This document shows, in pieces, positions 7,142 through 15,752 of a stretch of DNA of 64,000 nucleotides (positions are counted from its first letter, which is position 1; every line of letters begins with the position of its first letter). A model generated the notes under the pieces. That model did not search any database. It was not told the DNA's origin and worked only from the letters and a program-made list of their open reading frames with translations. The stretch comes from Actinomadura luzonensis (GTDB lineage: Bacteria; Actinomycetota; Actinomycetes; Streptosporangiales; Streptosporangiaceae). The position numbers and the translations under genes were made by a program. The DNA is taken from positions 3,043,001-3,107,000 of the forward strand of contig NZ_JAKRKC020000001.1 in assembly GCF_022664455.2 (NCBI RefSeq), written 5' to 3'.

Positions 7142-8340
7142 TCCGACAGCAGCTTGCCCAGCCGGCTGACGCCCTCGGCCAGGTCGTCGTCGCCCAGCGC
7201 GTACGACAGCCGGAAGTAGCCCGGCGTGCCGAACGCCTCCCCGGGCACCACCGCGACCTCGGCCTCCTCCAGGATCAGCTCGGCCAGCTCGCCCGACGAC
7301 CGCGGCCGCCGCCCGCGCAGCTCCTTGCCGATCAGCTCCTTCACCGACGGGTACGCGTAGAACGCCCCCTTCGGCTCCGGGCAGAACACGCCCGGGATGT
7401 CGTTGAGCATGCGGACCATGGTCTGCCGCCGCCGGTCGAAGGCGGCGCGCATCTCGGCCACCGCCGACAGGTCGCCGGAGACCGCCGCCAGGGCCGCCAT
7501 CTGGGCGACGTTGGAGACGTTGGAGGTGGCGTGCGACTGGAGGTTGGTGGCGGCCTTGACGACGTCGGCCGGGCCGATGAGCCAGCCCACCCGCCAGCCG
7601 GTCATCGCGTACGTCTTGGCCACGCCGTTGAGGATCACGACCTGGTCGCCCAGCTCGGGCACCGCCGTGGCGATGCTGGTGAACTCGGCGTCGCCGTACA
7701 CCAGGTGCTCGTAGATCTCGTCGGTGACGACCCACAGGCCGTGCTCGGCGGCCCAGCGGCCGATCGCGACCGTCTGCTCGCGCGAGTGGACCGCGCCCGT
7801 CGGGTTGGACGGCGAGACGAACAGCAGCGCCTTGGTGCGCTCGGTGCGCGCCGCCTCCAGCTGCTCGACGCCCGCGAGGTAGCCGGTGGACTCGTCGGTG
7901 ACCACGTCGACCTGCACGCCGCCCGCCAGCTTGATCGCCTCGGGGTAGGTGGTCCAGTAGGGCGCGACGACCAGGACCTCGTCGCCCGGGTCGAGCAGCG
8001 TCGCGAACGCCTCGTAGACCGCCTGCTTGCCGCCGTTGGTGACCAGCACCTGGGACGGCTCGGCGGCGTAGCCGGAGTCGCGCCGCGTCTTGGCGGCGAT
8101 GGCCTGCTTGAGCTCGGGCAGCCCGCCCGCCGGCGTGTACTTGTGCATGCGCGGGTCGCGGGCGGCCTCGATCGCGGCCTCGACGATGTAGCCGGGCGTC
8201 GGGAAGTCGGGCTCGCCCGCGCCGAACCCGATGACGGGACGCCCGGCGGCCTTCATGGCCTTCGCCTTGGCGTCCACGGCCAGCGTGGCGGACTCGGAGA
8301 TCGCGGCGATTCTTGCGGAGATGCGGCGTCGGCTGGACAT
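7129..8340 (-). CDS. aspC: Aspartate aminotransferase (class I/II, PLP-dependent)
   Basis: A 403-residue fold-type I aminotransferase that interconverts aspartate and oxaloacetate with glutamate/2-oxoglutarate; some members of this subgroup also use prephenate. K242 in [13 protein letters not shown] is the PLP-binding lysine, D207 in VTDEIYEHL contacts the pyridine nitrogen, N179 is in SPSNPTG, and the Arg in FRLSYA binds the substrate carboxylate. I start at the ATG at 8340 ([15 protein letters not shown]); an upstream in-frame ATG adds residues not typical of the family. The stop lies within the 12-bp tandem repeat. Placement next to tRNA-Trp, secE and nusG is familiar from other actinobacteria. 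Confidence 0.92.
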   Translation of the reverse strand: MSSRRRISARIAAISESATLAVDAKAKAMKAAGRPVIGFGAGEPDFPTPGYIVEAAIEAARDPRMHKYTPAGGLPELKQAIAAKTRRDSGYAAEPSQVLVTNGGKQAVYEAFATLLDPGDEVLVVAPYWTTYPEAIKLAGGVQVDVVTDESTGYLAGVEQLEAARTERTKALLFVSPSNPTGAVHSREQTVAIGRWAAEHGLWVVTDEIYEHLVYGDAEFTSIATAVPELGDQVVILNGVAKTYAMTGWRVGWLIGPADVVKAATNLQSHATSNVSNVAQMAALAAVSGDLSAVAEMRAAFDRRRQTMVRMLNDIPGVFCPEPKGAFYAYPSVKELIGKELRGRRPRSSGELAELILEEAEVAVVPGEAFGTPGYFRLSYALGDDDLAEGVSRLGKLLSEARS

Positions 8341-8480
8341 GGTCCCATCGTCCCACGCCGCCGTGACCTGGGCGATCAGGTTTCGGTTCGACGTACCCGG
8401 CATTCCCCCGTATGCTTCAGCTCGGTCCTTCCGCCGCATGTCGGCGCGCGGTTCGGTCCAGGCAGTGATTCAATCAGGGT

Positions 8481-8486
8481 AGTCTG
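8481..8486 (+). promoter_or_regulatory. Candidate -10 element for tRNA-Trp
   Basis: TAGTCT matches the actinobacterial -10 consensus TAnnnT and would start transcription about 6 bases before the mature tRNA. I see no good -35 at normal spacing. Confidence 0.4.
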
Positions 8487-8498
8487 GTTGATGACATA

Positions 8499-8571
8499 GG
8501 GCACTGGCGCAATTGGTAGCGCACCGGTCTCCAAAACCGGCGGTTGGGGGTTCGAGTCCCTCGTGCCCTGC
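8499..8571 (+). tRNA. tRNA-Trp (anticodon CCA)
   Basis: 73 nt folding into a normal cloverleaf. The acceptor stem is AGGGCAC/GTGCCCT with discriminator G at 8571. The anticodon stem CCGGT/ACCGG (8525-8529 with 8537-8541) closes the loop CTCCAAA, with anticodon CCA at 8532-8534. The T arm contains GTTCGAGTC. The 3' CCA is not encoded. It sits directly upstream of secE-nusG. Confidence 0.97.
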
Positions 8572-8647
8572 GAGTGCGGTCCGCGCATGACAGGCGTGTA
8601 AGCGCGCCGCAGAACTGCGTTGGATACGACGAATTCAGGTGAGGACT

Positions 8648-8893
8648 GTGGCGATCGACACGCGCGGCGAGACCGCAGACAAGCCCAGTGGCGAGAAGAA
8701 GACGCGCACTTCACCTGCCCTCTTCTATCGGCAGGTCGTCAACGAGCTTCGTAAGGTCATCTGGCCGACACGCAAGGATCTCGTCACCTACACCACGGTC
8801 GTTCTGATATTCGTTCTGATCATGGTCGCCATCGTGTACGGGCTCGACAGCGCCTTGGGATGGGCAGTGCTCAAGCTCTTCGGCCAGTCCTGA
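8648..8893 (+). CDS. secE: Preprotein translocase subunit SecE
   Basis: An 81-residue single-span membrane protein that clamps and stabilises SecY in the general export channel. The conserved cytoplasmic amphipathic helix is [20 protein letters not shown], followed by one membrane helix (about residues 51-70). Actinobacterial SecE is short like this, with one helix instead of the three in E. coli. I prefer the GTG at 8648, which has AGGTGA at 8637-8642; an in-frame GTG at 8639 is possible. It is followed by nusG, as in most bacteria. Confidence 0.92.
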   Translation: MAIDTRGETADKPSGEKKTRTSPALFYRQVVNELRKVIWPTRKDLVTYTTVVLIFVLIMVAIVYGLDSALGWAVLKLFGQS

Positions 8894-8958
8894 TCCCGAC
8901 GCCGCCGGTGCCGACTGACGGAGTCGCCCAACGATTCGACGAAAGAGGAAGAGTCACC

Positions 8959-9750
8959 GTGTCCGAGTCTTCATTTCCGGCGGACGAGTCTCGCGACGAG
9001 TGGGACGACGAGCTGGAAGAGGCCACTGAGGAGACCGCCGCGGCGGATCCCGAGGAGGCCGGGGTCGCGGAGCTCGCGGAGAGCGACGAGGCGCCCGACG
9101 CCGAGCCTTCCGCCGCCTCCGACGACGACGCTTCCGACGACGCTTCGGTCCTTCCCGACGTCGACCCCGTCGAGGAGTTCAAGCAGTCGCTGCGCGGCCT
9201 GCCCGGCGAGTGGTACGTCATCCACTCCTACGCCGGCTACGAGAACCGCGTGAAGTCCAACATCGAGAGCCGCAACGTGTCGCTCAACATGGAGGACTAC
9301 ATCTACCAGGTCGAGGTGCCGACGCACACCGTCCAGGAGTTCAAGAGCGGCAAGAAGGTGCCGGTCAAGGAGCGTGTGCTGCCCGGCTACGTCCTGGTGC
9401 GCATGGAGCTGACCGACGAGTCCTGGGCCGCGGTGCGCAACACCCCGGGCGTCACCGGCTTCGTCGGCCTGTCCAACAAGCCGAGCCCGCTCAGCCTCGA
9501 CGAGGTCGCCAAGCTGCTGGCGCCCGAGCCGACCGAGGAGACCAAGAAGGCGGCCACCAAGACCGCCACGGGCCCGACGGTCGAGTTCGAGATCGGCGAG
9601 TCGGTCACGGTCATGGACGGCCCGTTCGCCACGCTGCCGGCCTCGGTGAGCGAGATCAGCCCCGAGTCGCAGAAGCTCAAGGTGCTCGTCTCGATCTTCG
9701 GCCGGGAGACCCCGGTGGAGCTCTCGTTCAACCAGGTCTCGAAGATCTAG
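8959..9750 (+). CDS. nusG: Transcription termination/antitermination factor NusG
   Basis: A 263-residue protein. Residues 1 to about 80 are an acidic, low-complexity extension rich in Glu, Asp, Ala and Ser, typical of actinobacterial NusG. The NGN domain that binds RNA polymerase starts at about residue 84 ([15 protein letters not shown]), and the KOW domain is at about 210-263 ([18 protein letters not shown]). NusG links RNA polymerase to Rho and to the leading ribosome through S10. The GTG at 8959 has AAAGAGGAAG just upstream. The gene lies between secE and rplK in the conserved order. Confidence 0.95.
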   Translation: MSESSFPADESRDEWDDELEEATEETAAADPEEAGVAELAESDEAPDAEPSAASDDDASDDASVLPDVDPVEEFKQSLRGLPGEWYVIHSYAGYENRVKSNIESRNVSLNMEDYIYQVEVPTHTVQEFKSGKKVPVKERVLPGYVLVRMELTDESWAAVRNTPGVTGFVGLSNKPSPLSLDEVAKLLAPEPTEETKKAATKTATGPTVEFEIGESVTVMDGPFATLPASVSEISPESQKLKVLVSIFGRETPVELSFNQVSKI

Positions 9751-9780
9751 GGCCATCACCTACACTTAGACGTTCGGACT

Positions 9781-9804
9781 GGCCGCCTGCCGTGTCGGGC
9801 GGCC
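9781..9804 (+). promoter_or_regulatory. Hairpin in the nusG-rplK spacer
   Basis: A 7-bp stem (GGCCGCC at 9781-9787 with GGCGGCC at 9798-9804) lies 67 bases before rplK. A TACACT hexamer at 9761-9766 could be a -10 for rplK, but its -35 region is poor. The hairpin may lie in the leader of an rplK-rplA transcript. Confidence 0.4.
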
Positions 9805-9871
9805 TCCGACATGTCAGGGCCGCATCCGCCGCCTAGACACGCATCACAATCCAGGACCCGGAGAAGGACAC

Positions 9872-10303
9872 ATGCCTCCGAAGAAGAAGATCGCCGCGTT
9901 GGTGAAGGTCCAGCTCCCCGCTGGCCAGGCCACCCCGGCACCGCCGGTGGGTACCGCCCTCGGTCCCCACGGCGTCAACATCATGGACTTCGTCAAGCAG
10001 TACAACGCTGCGACGGAGGCCCAGCGGGGCAACATCATCCCCGTTGAGATCACCATTTTCGAGGACCGCAGCTTCACCTTCGTCACGAAGACGCCGCCGG
10101 CCCCCGAGCTGATCAAGAAGGCCCTCGGCCTCGACAAGGGCAGCGCGGTCCCGCATCGCGACAAGGTCGGCAAGCTGAGCCGCGAGCAGCTGCGCAGCAT
10201 CGCCGAGACCAAGATGCCCGACCTCAACGCCAACGACATCGAGGCCGCTGAGAAGATCATCGCCGGCACCGCCCGGTCGATGGGCATCACGGTCGCCGAG
10301 TAA
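9872..10303 (+). CDS. rplK: 50S ribosomal protein L11
   Basis: 143 residues, normal length. L11 forms the base of the ribosomal stalk, binds the GTPase-associated region of 23S rRNA and is where thiostrepton acts. The N-terminal domain has the proline-rich helix ([18 protein letters not shown], residues 17-34), and the C-terminal RNA-binding domain has [24 protein letters not shown] precedes the ATG. It is paired with rplA as usual. Confidence 0.98.
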   Translation: MPPKKKIAALVKVQLPAGQATPAPPVGTALGPHGVNIMDFVKQYNAATEAQRGNIIPVEITIFEDRSFTFVTKTPPAPELIKKALGLDKGSAVPHRDKVGKLSREQLRSIAETKMPDLNANDIEAAEKIIAGTARSMGITVAE

Positions 10304-10367
10304 CACCCTTCCCAGACGCGTGGGAGGGCCGGACCGCTCCCGGCCCGAATACCACTAGGAGTAAAGA

Positions 10368-11087
10368 ATGAAGCGCAGCAAAGCGCACAAGGACGCGGCG
10401 GCCAAGGTCGACCGCGACAAGCTCTACACGCCGGTCGAGGCCGCGAAGCTCGCCAAGGAGACCTCGACCACCAAGTTCGACGCGACCGTCGAGGTCGCGC
10501 TGCGGCTGGGCGTCGACCCTCGCAAGGCCGACCAGATCGTGCGCGGCACGGTCAACCTCCCGCACGGCACCGGCAAGACCGCCCGGGTCCTGGTCTTCGC
10601 GACCGGTGACCGTGCCGAGGCGGCCCGCGAGGCGGGCGCCGACATCGTCGGCGCCGACGAGCTGATCGACGAGATCTCCAAGGGCAACCGGCTCAACGAG
10701 TTCGACGCCGTGGTGGCGACGCCCGACATGATGGGCAAGGTCGGCCGTCTCGGCCGCGTCCTCGGCCCGCGCGGTCTCATGCCCAACCCGAAGACCGGCA
10801 CCGTGACGCCCGACGTCGCCAAGGCCGTGACGGACATCAAGGGCGGCAAGATCGAGTTCCGCACCGACCGGCAGGCCAACCTGCACTTCATCATCGGCAA
10901 GACGTCCTTCGGCGAGCGTCAGCTCCTGGAGAACTACGCCGCCGCCCTGGACGAGGTGCTGCGGCTCAAGCCGTCGGCCGCCAAGGGGCGCTACCTGAAG
11001 AAGGTCACCTTCTCCACGACGATGGGCCCGGGCGTCCCGGTCGACCCCAACGTCACCCGCGGCATCACCGCCGACCTGGCCGAGTAG
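10368..11087 (+). CDS. rplA: 50S ribosomal protein L1
   Basis: 239 residues, normal for the family. L1 forms the mobile stalk that releases deacylated tRNA at the E site, and in many bacteria it represses its own operon by binding the mRNA leader. The signature [18 protein letters not shown] is near residues 127-145. TAGGAG lies before the ATG. A short GC hairpin in the 64-bp spacer after rplK (10323-10345) could be the L1 target, which is inference. A terminator follows. Confidence 0.98.
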   Translation: MKRSKAHKDAAAKVDRDKLYTPVEAAKLAKETSTTKFDATVEVALRLGVDPRKADQIVRGTVNLPHGTGKTARVLVFATGDRAEAAREAGADIVGADELIDEISKGNRLNEFDAVVATPDMMGKVGRLGRVLGPRGLMPNPKTGTVTPDVAKAVTDIKGGKIEFRTDRQANLHFIIGKTSFGERQLLENYAAALDEVLRLKPSAAKGRYLKKVTFSTTMGPGVPVDPNVTRGITADLAE

Positions 11088-11106
11088 GGTTCTCCCGCTC
11101 TCGGCG

Positions 11107-11140
11107 AAGCCCCGCCCGTCTCGCACGGGCGGGGCTTTCT
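11107..11140 (+). terminator. Rho-independent terminator after rplA
   Basis: A perfect 13-bp stem (AAGCCCCGCCCGT at 11107-11119 with 11125-11137), loop CTCGC, ending in a short T-rich tail. It closes the nusG-rplK-rplA unit. Confidence 0.85.
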
Positions 11141-11197
11141 CATGCCTGAGCGCGGTCTTGGCGACGGGGGAGGGCGGGGAGTCGTGGCCTTTCCGTC

Positions 11198-12151
11198 TCA
11201 TGAGCCGGTGGCGGTGGTGAGGCGGGTGGCGAGGGCGCGGATGCGGGCGACCAGCTCGGGCGGTTCGTGCACCTCGAAGTCGATGTCCATCAGCGCGACC
11301 CAGACGGCCAGCTCGTCGAGGTCGTTGGCCCCGCTCTGGACCAGGCACGACCGTTCGTCGATCGGCTGGACGGCGCCCGCCGTGGCCGGCAGGTGCTCGG
11401 CGACGACCTCGGCCGGCGCGTGCAGGGTGAACCGGCCCTGGTACCGGTAGGGCGCGCTGGAGATCGACCGGGACACGTACGCCGCCAGGTCGGGATCGGG
11501 CGGCTCCCTGGGCACGAACCGGGGCCCGTTCGGGGTGCGCAGCCGCAGGCGGTCGATGCGGTAGGTGCGCCAGCCGGCGCGGCCGGTGTCCCAGCCCAGC
11601 AGGTACCAGTGCCGTCCGGAGTGGACGAGCCGGTACGGCTCGGCGGCCCGCACGCTCTCCTCGCCGCCGTGCGTGCGGTAGTCGAAGCGCAGCGTCTCGC
11701 GGTCGCGGCAGGCGGCGGCGATCGCGGCCAGGGACGCCGGCTCCACCGCCGAGCGCGCCCGTCCCATCGGCACGGTCATCGACCGCAGCGCGTGCACCCG
11801 GTGCCGCAGCCGCGACGGCAGCACCCGTTCCAGCTTGGCCAGCGCCCGCAGGGCCGTCTCCTCGATGCCGGACACCGCGCTCCCGGCCGCCGTCCGCAGC
11901 CCGACGGCGACCGCCACGGCTTCGTCGTCGTCGAGCAGCAGGGGCGGCAGGTCGGTGCCCGCGCCGAGCCGGTAGCCGGCCGTTCCGGGGCTGGCGTGCA
12001 CGGGGTAGCCGAGCTCGCGCAGCCGTCCGACGTCGCGGCGGACGGTCCGCGTGGTCACGCCGAGCCGTTCGGACAGCTCCGCGCCGGACCACTCGCGGTG
12101 GGTCTGCAGCAGCGACAGCAGTTTCAGCAACCGGGCCGAGGTCTCCAGCAT
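11198..12151 (-). CDS. WYL-domain transcriptional regulator (HTH_11/DeoR-like)
   Basis: A 317-residue regulator. The N-terminal winged helix (about residues 1-60) has SARLLKLLSLLQ and the recognition region LSERLGVTTRTVRRDVGRL. The middle and C-terminal WYL region (about 140-230) contains LRFDYRTHGGEESVR and HWYLLGWDTGRAGWRTYR; it is thought to sense a ligand or nucleic acid. It is transcribed away from the epoxide hydrolase gene with 63 bp between starts, so it probably controls that gene and itself. The ligand is unknown. WYL regulators next to alpha/beta hydrolases are frequent in actinobacteria. Confidence 0.9.
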   Translation of the reverse strand: MLETSARLLKLLSLLQTHREWSGAELSERLGVTTRTVRRDVGRLRELGYPVHASPGTAGYRLGAGTDLPPLLLDDDEAVAVAVGLRTAAGSAVSGIEETALRALAKLERVLPSRLRHRVHALRSMTVPMGRARSAVEPASLAAIAAACRDRETLRFDYRTHGGEESVRAAEPYRLVHSGRHWYLLGWDTGRAGWRTYRIDRLRLRTPNGPRFVPREPPDPDLAAYVSRSISSAPYRYQGRFTLHAPAEVVAEHLPATAGAVQPIDERSCLVQSGANDLDELAVWVALMDIDFEVHEPPELVARIRALATRLTTATGS

Positions 12152-12174
12152 GCCGTCCAGACTGCCGTACAGCT

Positions 12175-12191
12175 AGGACCGTAGCTGTCCT
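12175..12191. promoter_or_regulatory. Candidate operator between WYL regulator and epoxide hydrolase
   Basis: An inverted repeat AGGAC-N7-GTCCT (12175-12179 and 12187-12191) lies in the short divergent promoter region. Position and symmetry suggest the regulator's binding site. No clear -35/-10 pair is visible. Confidence 0.4.
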
Positions 12192-12214
12192 GACCGGTTC
12201 CTAACGTGGTCGGC

Positions 12215-13360
12215 ATGACGTCCGCCACGGAGATCACTCCGTTCCGCATCGACATCCCGCAGGCCGCGCTGGACGACCTGCACGACCGGCTCGACCGCAC
12301 CCGCTGGCCCGACGAGCTGCCCGGCGTCGGCTGGTCGTACGGCATCCCGGTCTCGTACGTGCGCCGCCTGGCCGAGTACTGGCGCCACGGCTACGACTGG
12401 CGCGAGCACGAGGCGGCGCTCAACGCGCACCCGCAGTTCACCACCGAGATCGACGGCCAGAACGTGCACTTCCTGCACGTGCGCTCGCCCGAGCCGGACG
12501 CGCTGCCGCTGATCCTCACCCACGGCTGGCCCGGCTCGGTCGTGGAGTTCATGAAGGTCATCGGCCCGCTCACCGACCCCAGGGCCCACGGGGGCGATCC
12601 CGCCGACGCCTTCCACGTCGTCGCCCCGTCCATCCCCGGCTTCGGCTTCTCGGGGCCCACCCGCGAGGCCGGCTGGGACCTGCGCAGGGTCGCGGCCGCG
12701 TGGGCCGAGCTGATGAGCCGGCTCGGCTACGGCCGTTACGGCGCCCAGGGCGGCGACAGCGGCTCGGTCATCTCGCCCGAGCTGGGCCGCCTCGCGCCGG
12801 ACCGGGTGGCCGGCGTGCACGTCAACGGCGCGCTCGGCTTCCCTTCCTTCGACCCGGCCGAGCAGGACGGGCTCACCGAGGCCGAGCGGGCGAGGTACGC
12901 GCTCTACGCCGACGACGACCGCTCCGGCTACGCGGTCATCCAGTCCACCCGGCCGCAGACCGTCGCCTTCGGCCTGCACGACTCGCCGGCCGCCCAGCTC
13001 GCCTGGATCGCCGAGAAGTTCAAGGAGTGGACCGATCCGGCGTACGAGCTGCCCGAGGAGGCGGTCGACCGCGACCAGTTGCTCACCGACGTGAGCGTCT
13101 ACTGGCTGACCGGCACCGCCGCCTCGTCCGCCCGCCTCTACAAGGAGGGCTCGGCGCAGTGGGGCGCGCCGGTGGAGCGTTCGGAGGTGCCGCACGGCGT
13201 CGCGGTCTTCCCGGGGGACGCGGGGGTGCGGCGGGTGGCCGAGCGCGAGCACAACGTGGTCCACTGGTCGGAGTTCGGCCGAGGCGGCCACTTCGCCGCG
13301 ATGGAGGCCCCGGACCTGCTGGTGGACGACGTGCGGGCGTTCTTCCGCAAGCTGCGCTGA
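12215..13360 (+). CDS. Epoxide hydrolase (alpha/beta hydrolase, EHN family)
   Basis: A 381-residue enzyme of the microsomal epoxide hydrolase-like family, which opens epoxides to diols. The N-terminal EHN domain (about 7-110) contains ALDDLHDRLDRTRWPDE. The oxyanion motif HGWPGS starts at H103, the nucleophile is D181 in GGDSGS, and the catalytic histidine is H359 in GRGGHFAAMEAP. Family members usually have GGDWGS; the Trp-to-Ser change beside the nucleophile is a variant. No signal peptide is seen. I start at the ATG at 12215; a GTG three codons earlier is possible. Physiological substrate unknown; control by the divergent WYL regulator is likely. Confidence 0.88.
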   Translation: MTSATEITPFRIDIPQAALDDLHDRLDRTRWPDELPGVGWSYGIPVSYVRRLAEYWRHGYDWREHEAALNAHPQFTTEIDGQNVHFLHVRSPEPDALPLILTHGWPGSVVEFMKVIGPLTDPRAHGGDPADAFHVVAPSIPGFGFSGPTREAGWDLRRVAAAWAELMSRLGYGRYGAQGGDSGSVISPELGRLAPDRVAGVHVNGALGFPSFDPAEQDGLTEAERARYALYADDDRSGYAVIQSTRPQTVAFGLHDSPAAQLAWIAEKFKEWTDPAYELPEEAVDRDQLLTDVSVYWLTGTAASSARLYKEGSAQWGAPVERSEVPHGVAVFPGDAGVRRVAEREHNVVHWSEFGRGGHFAAMEAPDLLVDDVRAFFRKLR

Positions 13361-13437
13361 CCCGCGCGGCGGCCGCGAGGCGTCGTCACCGCCGAGGCGG
13401 GAACATCGGTTTGTGCAGAAGCAGTGCAGAGGGTGTG

Positions 13438-13460
13438 GGGGAGAACCCTGGGTTTTCCCC
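13438..13460 (+). terminator. Palindromic hairpin upstream of the lipoprotein gene
   Basis: Two 11-base arms (13438-13448 and 13450-13460) pair perfectly apart from one G-T, with one base between them, followed by TAATTGT. It may terminate the epoxide hydrolase transcript or serve as an operator for the next gene. A second small repeat (GGGAAG-N7-CTTCCC, 13471-13489) lies between it and the ATG at 13514. Confidence 0.5.
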
Positions 13461-13513
13461 TAATTGTGCGGGGAAGCCGCTACCTTCCCGGTTCACAAAC
13501 GTAGGGTCAAGAC

Positions 13514-14341
13514 ATGCTGAAGCGCACGATAAGTCTCGCCGCGGCGGGAGCCGCGCTCGTCGTGGCCGCGGTTGCCGGTTGTGGCACGAACGCCCAGCCC
13601 ATCCAGGTCAATCTTGCGGCCTCTGAGGTGCTGGCGCAGGCCGCGCAGAAGACCGCCGAGGTCACCAGCTACACCGTCGACGCGGTGCTGAACGCCACGG
13701 ACACCCAGGAGGGCAGCGGCCGGGTCCAGGGCCGCATGCTCTACCAGAGCAAGCCCGACCTGGCCGTGGACCTCACGCTCGACACGGTGGACATGGGCGG
13801 CAAGAGCCTGCCCGGCGGCGTCCGCGCCGTGCTCCAGGGCGACACCGTCTACGTCAAGGTCGAGGCGCTCAACAAGATGCTGGGCGCGACCAAGCCGTGG
13901 ATCAAGGTGTCGCTGGACCAGGTGGGCGACCGCTCCCAGGTGGACCAGTACTTGGCCCAGATCCAGCAGTTCGACCTGGCCAACGTCACCAAGCTCGTCA
14001 CCGCCTCCAAGGACGTCAAGTCGGTCGGCAACGAGAGCGTCAACGGCGACGACACCACCCACTACAGCGGCTCCTTCCCGGTGGACGCGGCCGTCCTGCT
14101 CCTGCCCGCCGACAAGCAGTCGCTGGCCCGCACCAGCCTGGCCGAGCTGAAGGACGTCAAGTTCGACATCTGGGTCGCCTCCGACGGGCTGCCCCGCAAG
14201 CTCGCGCTGAACGGCCAGAAGGAAGGCGACAAGCTCGACGCCACGCTGTTCTTCAAGGACTTCAACAAGCCCGTGACCATCCAGGCCCCGCCCGCGGACC
14301 AGGTCGGCGACCTGCCGCAGGCCCAGGGCACGACCAACTAG
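13514..14341 (+). CDS. LppX/LprAFG-like lipoprotein
   Basis: A 275-residue exported lipoprotein. The signal peptide is KRTISLAAAGAALVVAAV and the lipobox AGC (cysteine at about residue 23). The mature domain (about 35-265) has features of the LppX_LprAFG family: an N-terminal helix LAQAAQKTAEVTSYTVDAVL, a beta-sheet with VDLTLDTV, and VKFDIWVASDGLPRKL near the end. Characterised mycobacterial relatives (LprG, LppX) carry lipids through the cell envelope in a hydrophobic cavity. A similar role here is inferred. The gene sits between the rplKA and rplJL operons, and a structured leader for rplJ follows it. Confidence 0.8.
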   Translation: MLKRTISLAAAGAALVVAAVAGCGTNAQPIQVNLAASEVLAQAAQKTAEVTSYTVDAVLNATDTQEGSGRVQGRMLYQSKPDLAVDLTLDTVDMGGKSLPGGVRAVLQGDTVYVKVEALNKMLGATKPWIKVSLDQVGDRSQVDQYLAQIQQFDLANVTKLVTASKDVKSVGNESVNGDDTTHYSGSFPVDAAVLLLPADKQSLARTSLAELKDVKFDIWVASDGLPRKLALNGQKEGDKLDATLFFKDFNKPVTIQAPPADQVGDLPQAQGTTN

Positions 14342-14392
14342 GAACGGACTTCCCGAGAGCGATTTGGAAACTCGGCGGCCAGGACGTACTCT

Positions 14393-14575
14393 GGTCGTTG
14401 CCGAAGACCGCCGGTCGTCGTCAGGTGCTCACATCCTGACGACCGAAGGATCCACGTCCTGTGGACGGCCCGCGCAGGTGTGATGCGAGTTTCCCCGCAT
14501 GGTTTCCATGCGCGTGAGCCCCGTGTGCGCCCTGCGCCCGGGGCCGTTCTCATTTCCAGGGCCCTTCGCCGGCGG
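14393..14575 (+). promoter_or_regulatory. Ribosomal protein L10 leader
   Basis: The 253 bp before rplJ contain a long stem with a 3-nt bulge (14412-14425 pairing with 14435-14445, loop TGCTCACAT), a small hairpin (CGTCC/GGACG, 14455-14467) and a late GGGCC/GGCCC pair around 14541-14563. Position and shape fit the known L10 leader, where L10(L12)4 binds the mRNA and lowers expression of rplJ-rplL. The outer limits are approximate. Confidence 0.7.
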
Positions 14576-14594
14576 CACATCTGGAAGGAGGCCC

Positions 14595-15119
14595 ATGGCG
14601 AGGGCGGATAAGGCGACGGGCGTTGCCGAGCTCAAGAGCGAGTTCGAGGGCAGCTCTGCCGCCGTTCTGACCGAGTACCGCGGTCTCACCGTCGCGCAGC
14701 TCAAGGATCTGCGCAAGTCTCTCGGTGAGAATGCGAAGTTCGCCGTGGCGAAGAACACCCTGACCAAGATCGCCGCCAACCAGGCCGGCGTGACGGGTCT
14801 GGACGACCTGCTGGTCGGCCCCACCGCCGTCGCCTTCGTCAAGGGCGACGTCGTCGAGGCGGCCAAGGGTCTGCGTGACTTCGCCAAGGCCAATCCCCTT
14901 CTGGTGATCAAGGGCGGTGTCCTCGAGGGCAAGACGCTCGACGCCACCGAGATCACCAAGCTCGCCGACCTCGAGTCCCGCGAGGTCCTCCTCGCGAAGC
15001 TTGCCGGTGCGCTCAAGGCGAAGCAGAGCGCCGCTGCCGCTATGTTCGCCGCGCTCCCCACGCAGATGGCTCAGCTGGCCGACGCCCTCCGCGCGAAGCG
15101 CGAAGAGGCGGGCGAGTAA
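14595..15119 (+). CDS. rplJ: 50S ribosomal protein L10
   Basis: 174 residues. L10 anchors the L7/L12 dimers to the ribosome; the N-terminal domain binds 23S rRNA next to L11 and the long C-terminal helix (about 135-174) carries the L12 dimers. Diagnostic segments are [18 protein letters not shown] and [12 protein letters not shown]. The frame is open upstream, but GGAAGGAGG at 14583-14591 places the start at the ATG at 14595. The gene lies behind the L10 leader and before rplL. Confidence 0.97.
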   Translation: MARADKATGVAELKSEFEGSSAAVLTEYRGLTVAQLKDLRKSLGENAKFAVAKNTLTKIAANQAGVTGLDDLLVGPTAVAFVKGDVVEAAKGLRDFAKANPLLVIKGGVLEGKTLDATEITKLADLESREVLLAKLAGALKAKQSAAAAMFAALPTQMAQLADALRAKREEAGE

Positions 15120-15191
15120 CACGGGGGTTGCCGCATTCACCCGCGGTCCCGTTCCTAGTTTTCAGCAAGTCCTAAACGTAAGGAAAACATC

Positions 15192-15584
15192 ATGGCGAAG
15201 CTCAGCAACGACGAGCTCATCGACGCCTTCAAGGAGATGACCCTCCTTGAGCTCTCCGAGTTCGTGAAGCAGTTCGAGGACATCTTCGACGTCAAGGCCG
15301 CCGCCCCCGTCGCGGTCGCCGCCGCCCCCGCCGCCGGTAACGGCGCCGAGACCCCCGCCGCTGAGGAGCAGGACGAGTTCGACGTCATCCTCGAGGCCGC
15401 CGGCGACAAGAAGATCCAGGTCATCAAGGAGATCCGCGCCCTCACCTCCCTGGGCCTCAAGGAGGCCAAGGACCTGGTCGACGGCGCTCCGAAGCCGGTC
15501 TTCGACGGCAAGGTCAACAAGGAGCAGGCGGAGAAGGCCAAGGCTGCCCTCGAGGGCGCCGGCGCCACCGTCACCGTCAAGTAA
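15192..15584 (+). CDS. rplL: 50S ribosomal protein L7/L12
   Basis: 130 residues. L7/L12 is the multicopy stalk protein that recruits elongation factors to the ribosome. The N-terminal dimerisation part (1-35, [23 protein letters not shown]), an Ala/Pro hinge (about 36-57) and the C-terminal factor-binding domain ([20 protein letters not shown], then [13 protein letters not shown]) are all present. Co-transcribed with rplJ and followed by a strong terminator. Confidence 0.98.
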   Translation: MAKLSNDELIDAFKEMTLLELSEFVKQFEDIFDVKAAAPVAVAAAPAAGNGAETPAAEEQDEFDVILEAAGDKKIQVIKEIRALTSLGLKEAKDLVDGAPKPVFDGKVNKEQAEKAKAALEGAGATVTVK

Positions 15585-15613
15585 GACGGTTCTGGCTCTA
15601 CCGAGCTCTTTCT

Positions 15614-15662
15614 GAGAAGGGGCGGAGGACATCCTGGTGCCGGATGTCCGCCGCCCCTTCTC
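15614..15662 (+). terminator. Terminator after rplL
   Basis: A long GC stem (GAGAAGGGGCGG from 15614 plus an inner GGACATCC/GGATGTCC, returning to GAGAA-complementary CTTCTC by 15662). It ends the rplJ-rplL unit. Confidence 0.8.
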
Positions 15663-15701
15663 GCATGTCCGGAGCCGGTCCGGCGGGGCCGTTCAGGCAA
15701 T

Positions 15702-15745
15702 TCTCATGAACGTCTCAGCGCGTCTCCAAACCGCGTGCCTAGCGT
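15702..15745 (+). promoter_or_regulatory. Direct-repeat operator and -10 of the glycosyltransferase gene
   Basis: TCTC(A/C) occurs at 15702, 15713 and 15723, that is at 11- and 10-bp spacing, upstream of a TAGCGT -10 candidate at 15740-15745. The -35 region is poor. Direct repeats with helical-turn spacing just upstream of a promoter are the usual target of OmpR-family response regulators; that assignment is inferred. Confidence 0.5.
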
Positions 15746-15752
15746 GCGGGAT

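Noticed and set aside
10287..12092. 601-codon minus-strand open frame across rplA
   Set aside because: Arg-rich shadow of the WYL gene and antisense of rplA.
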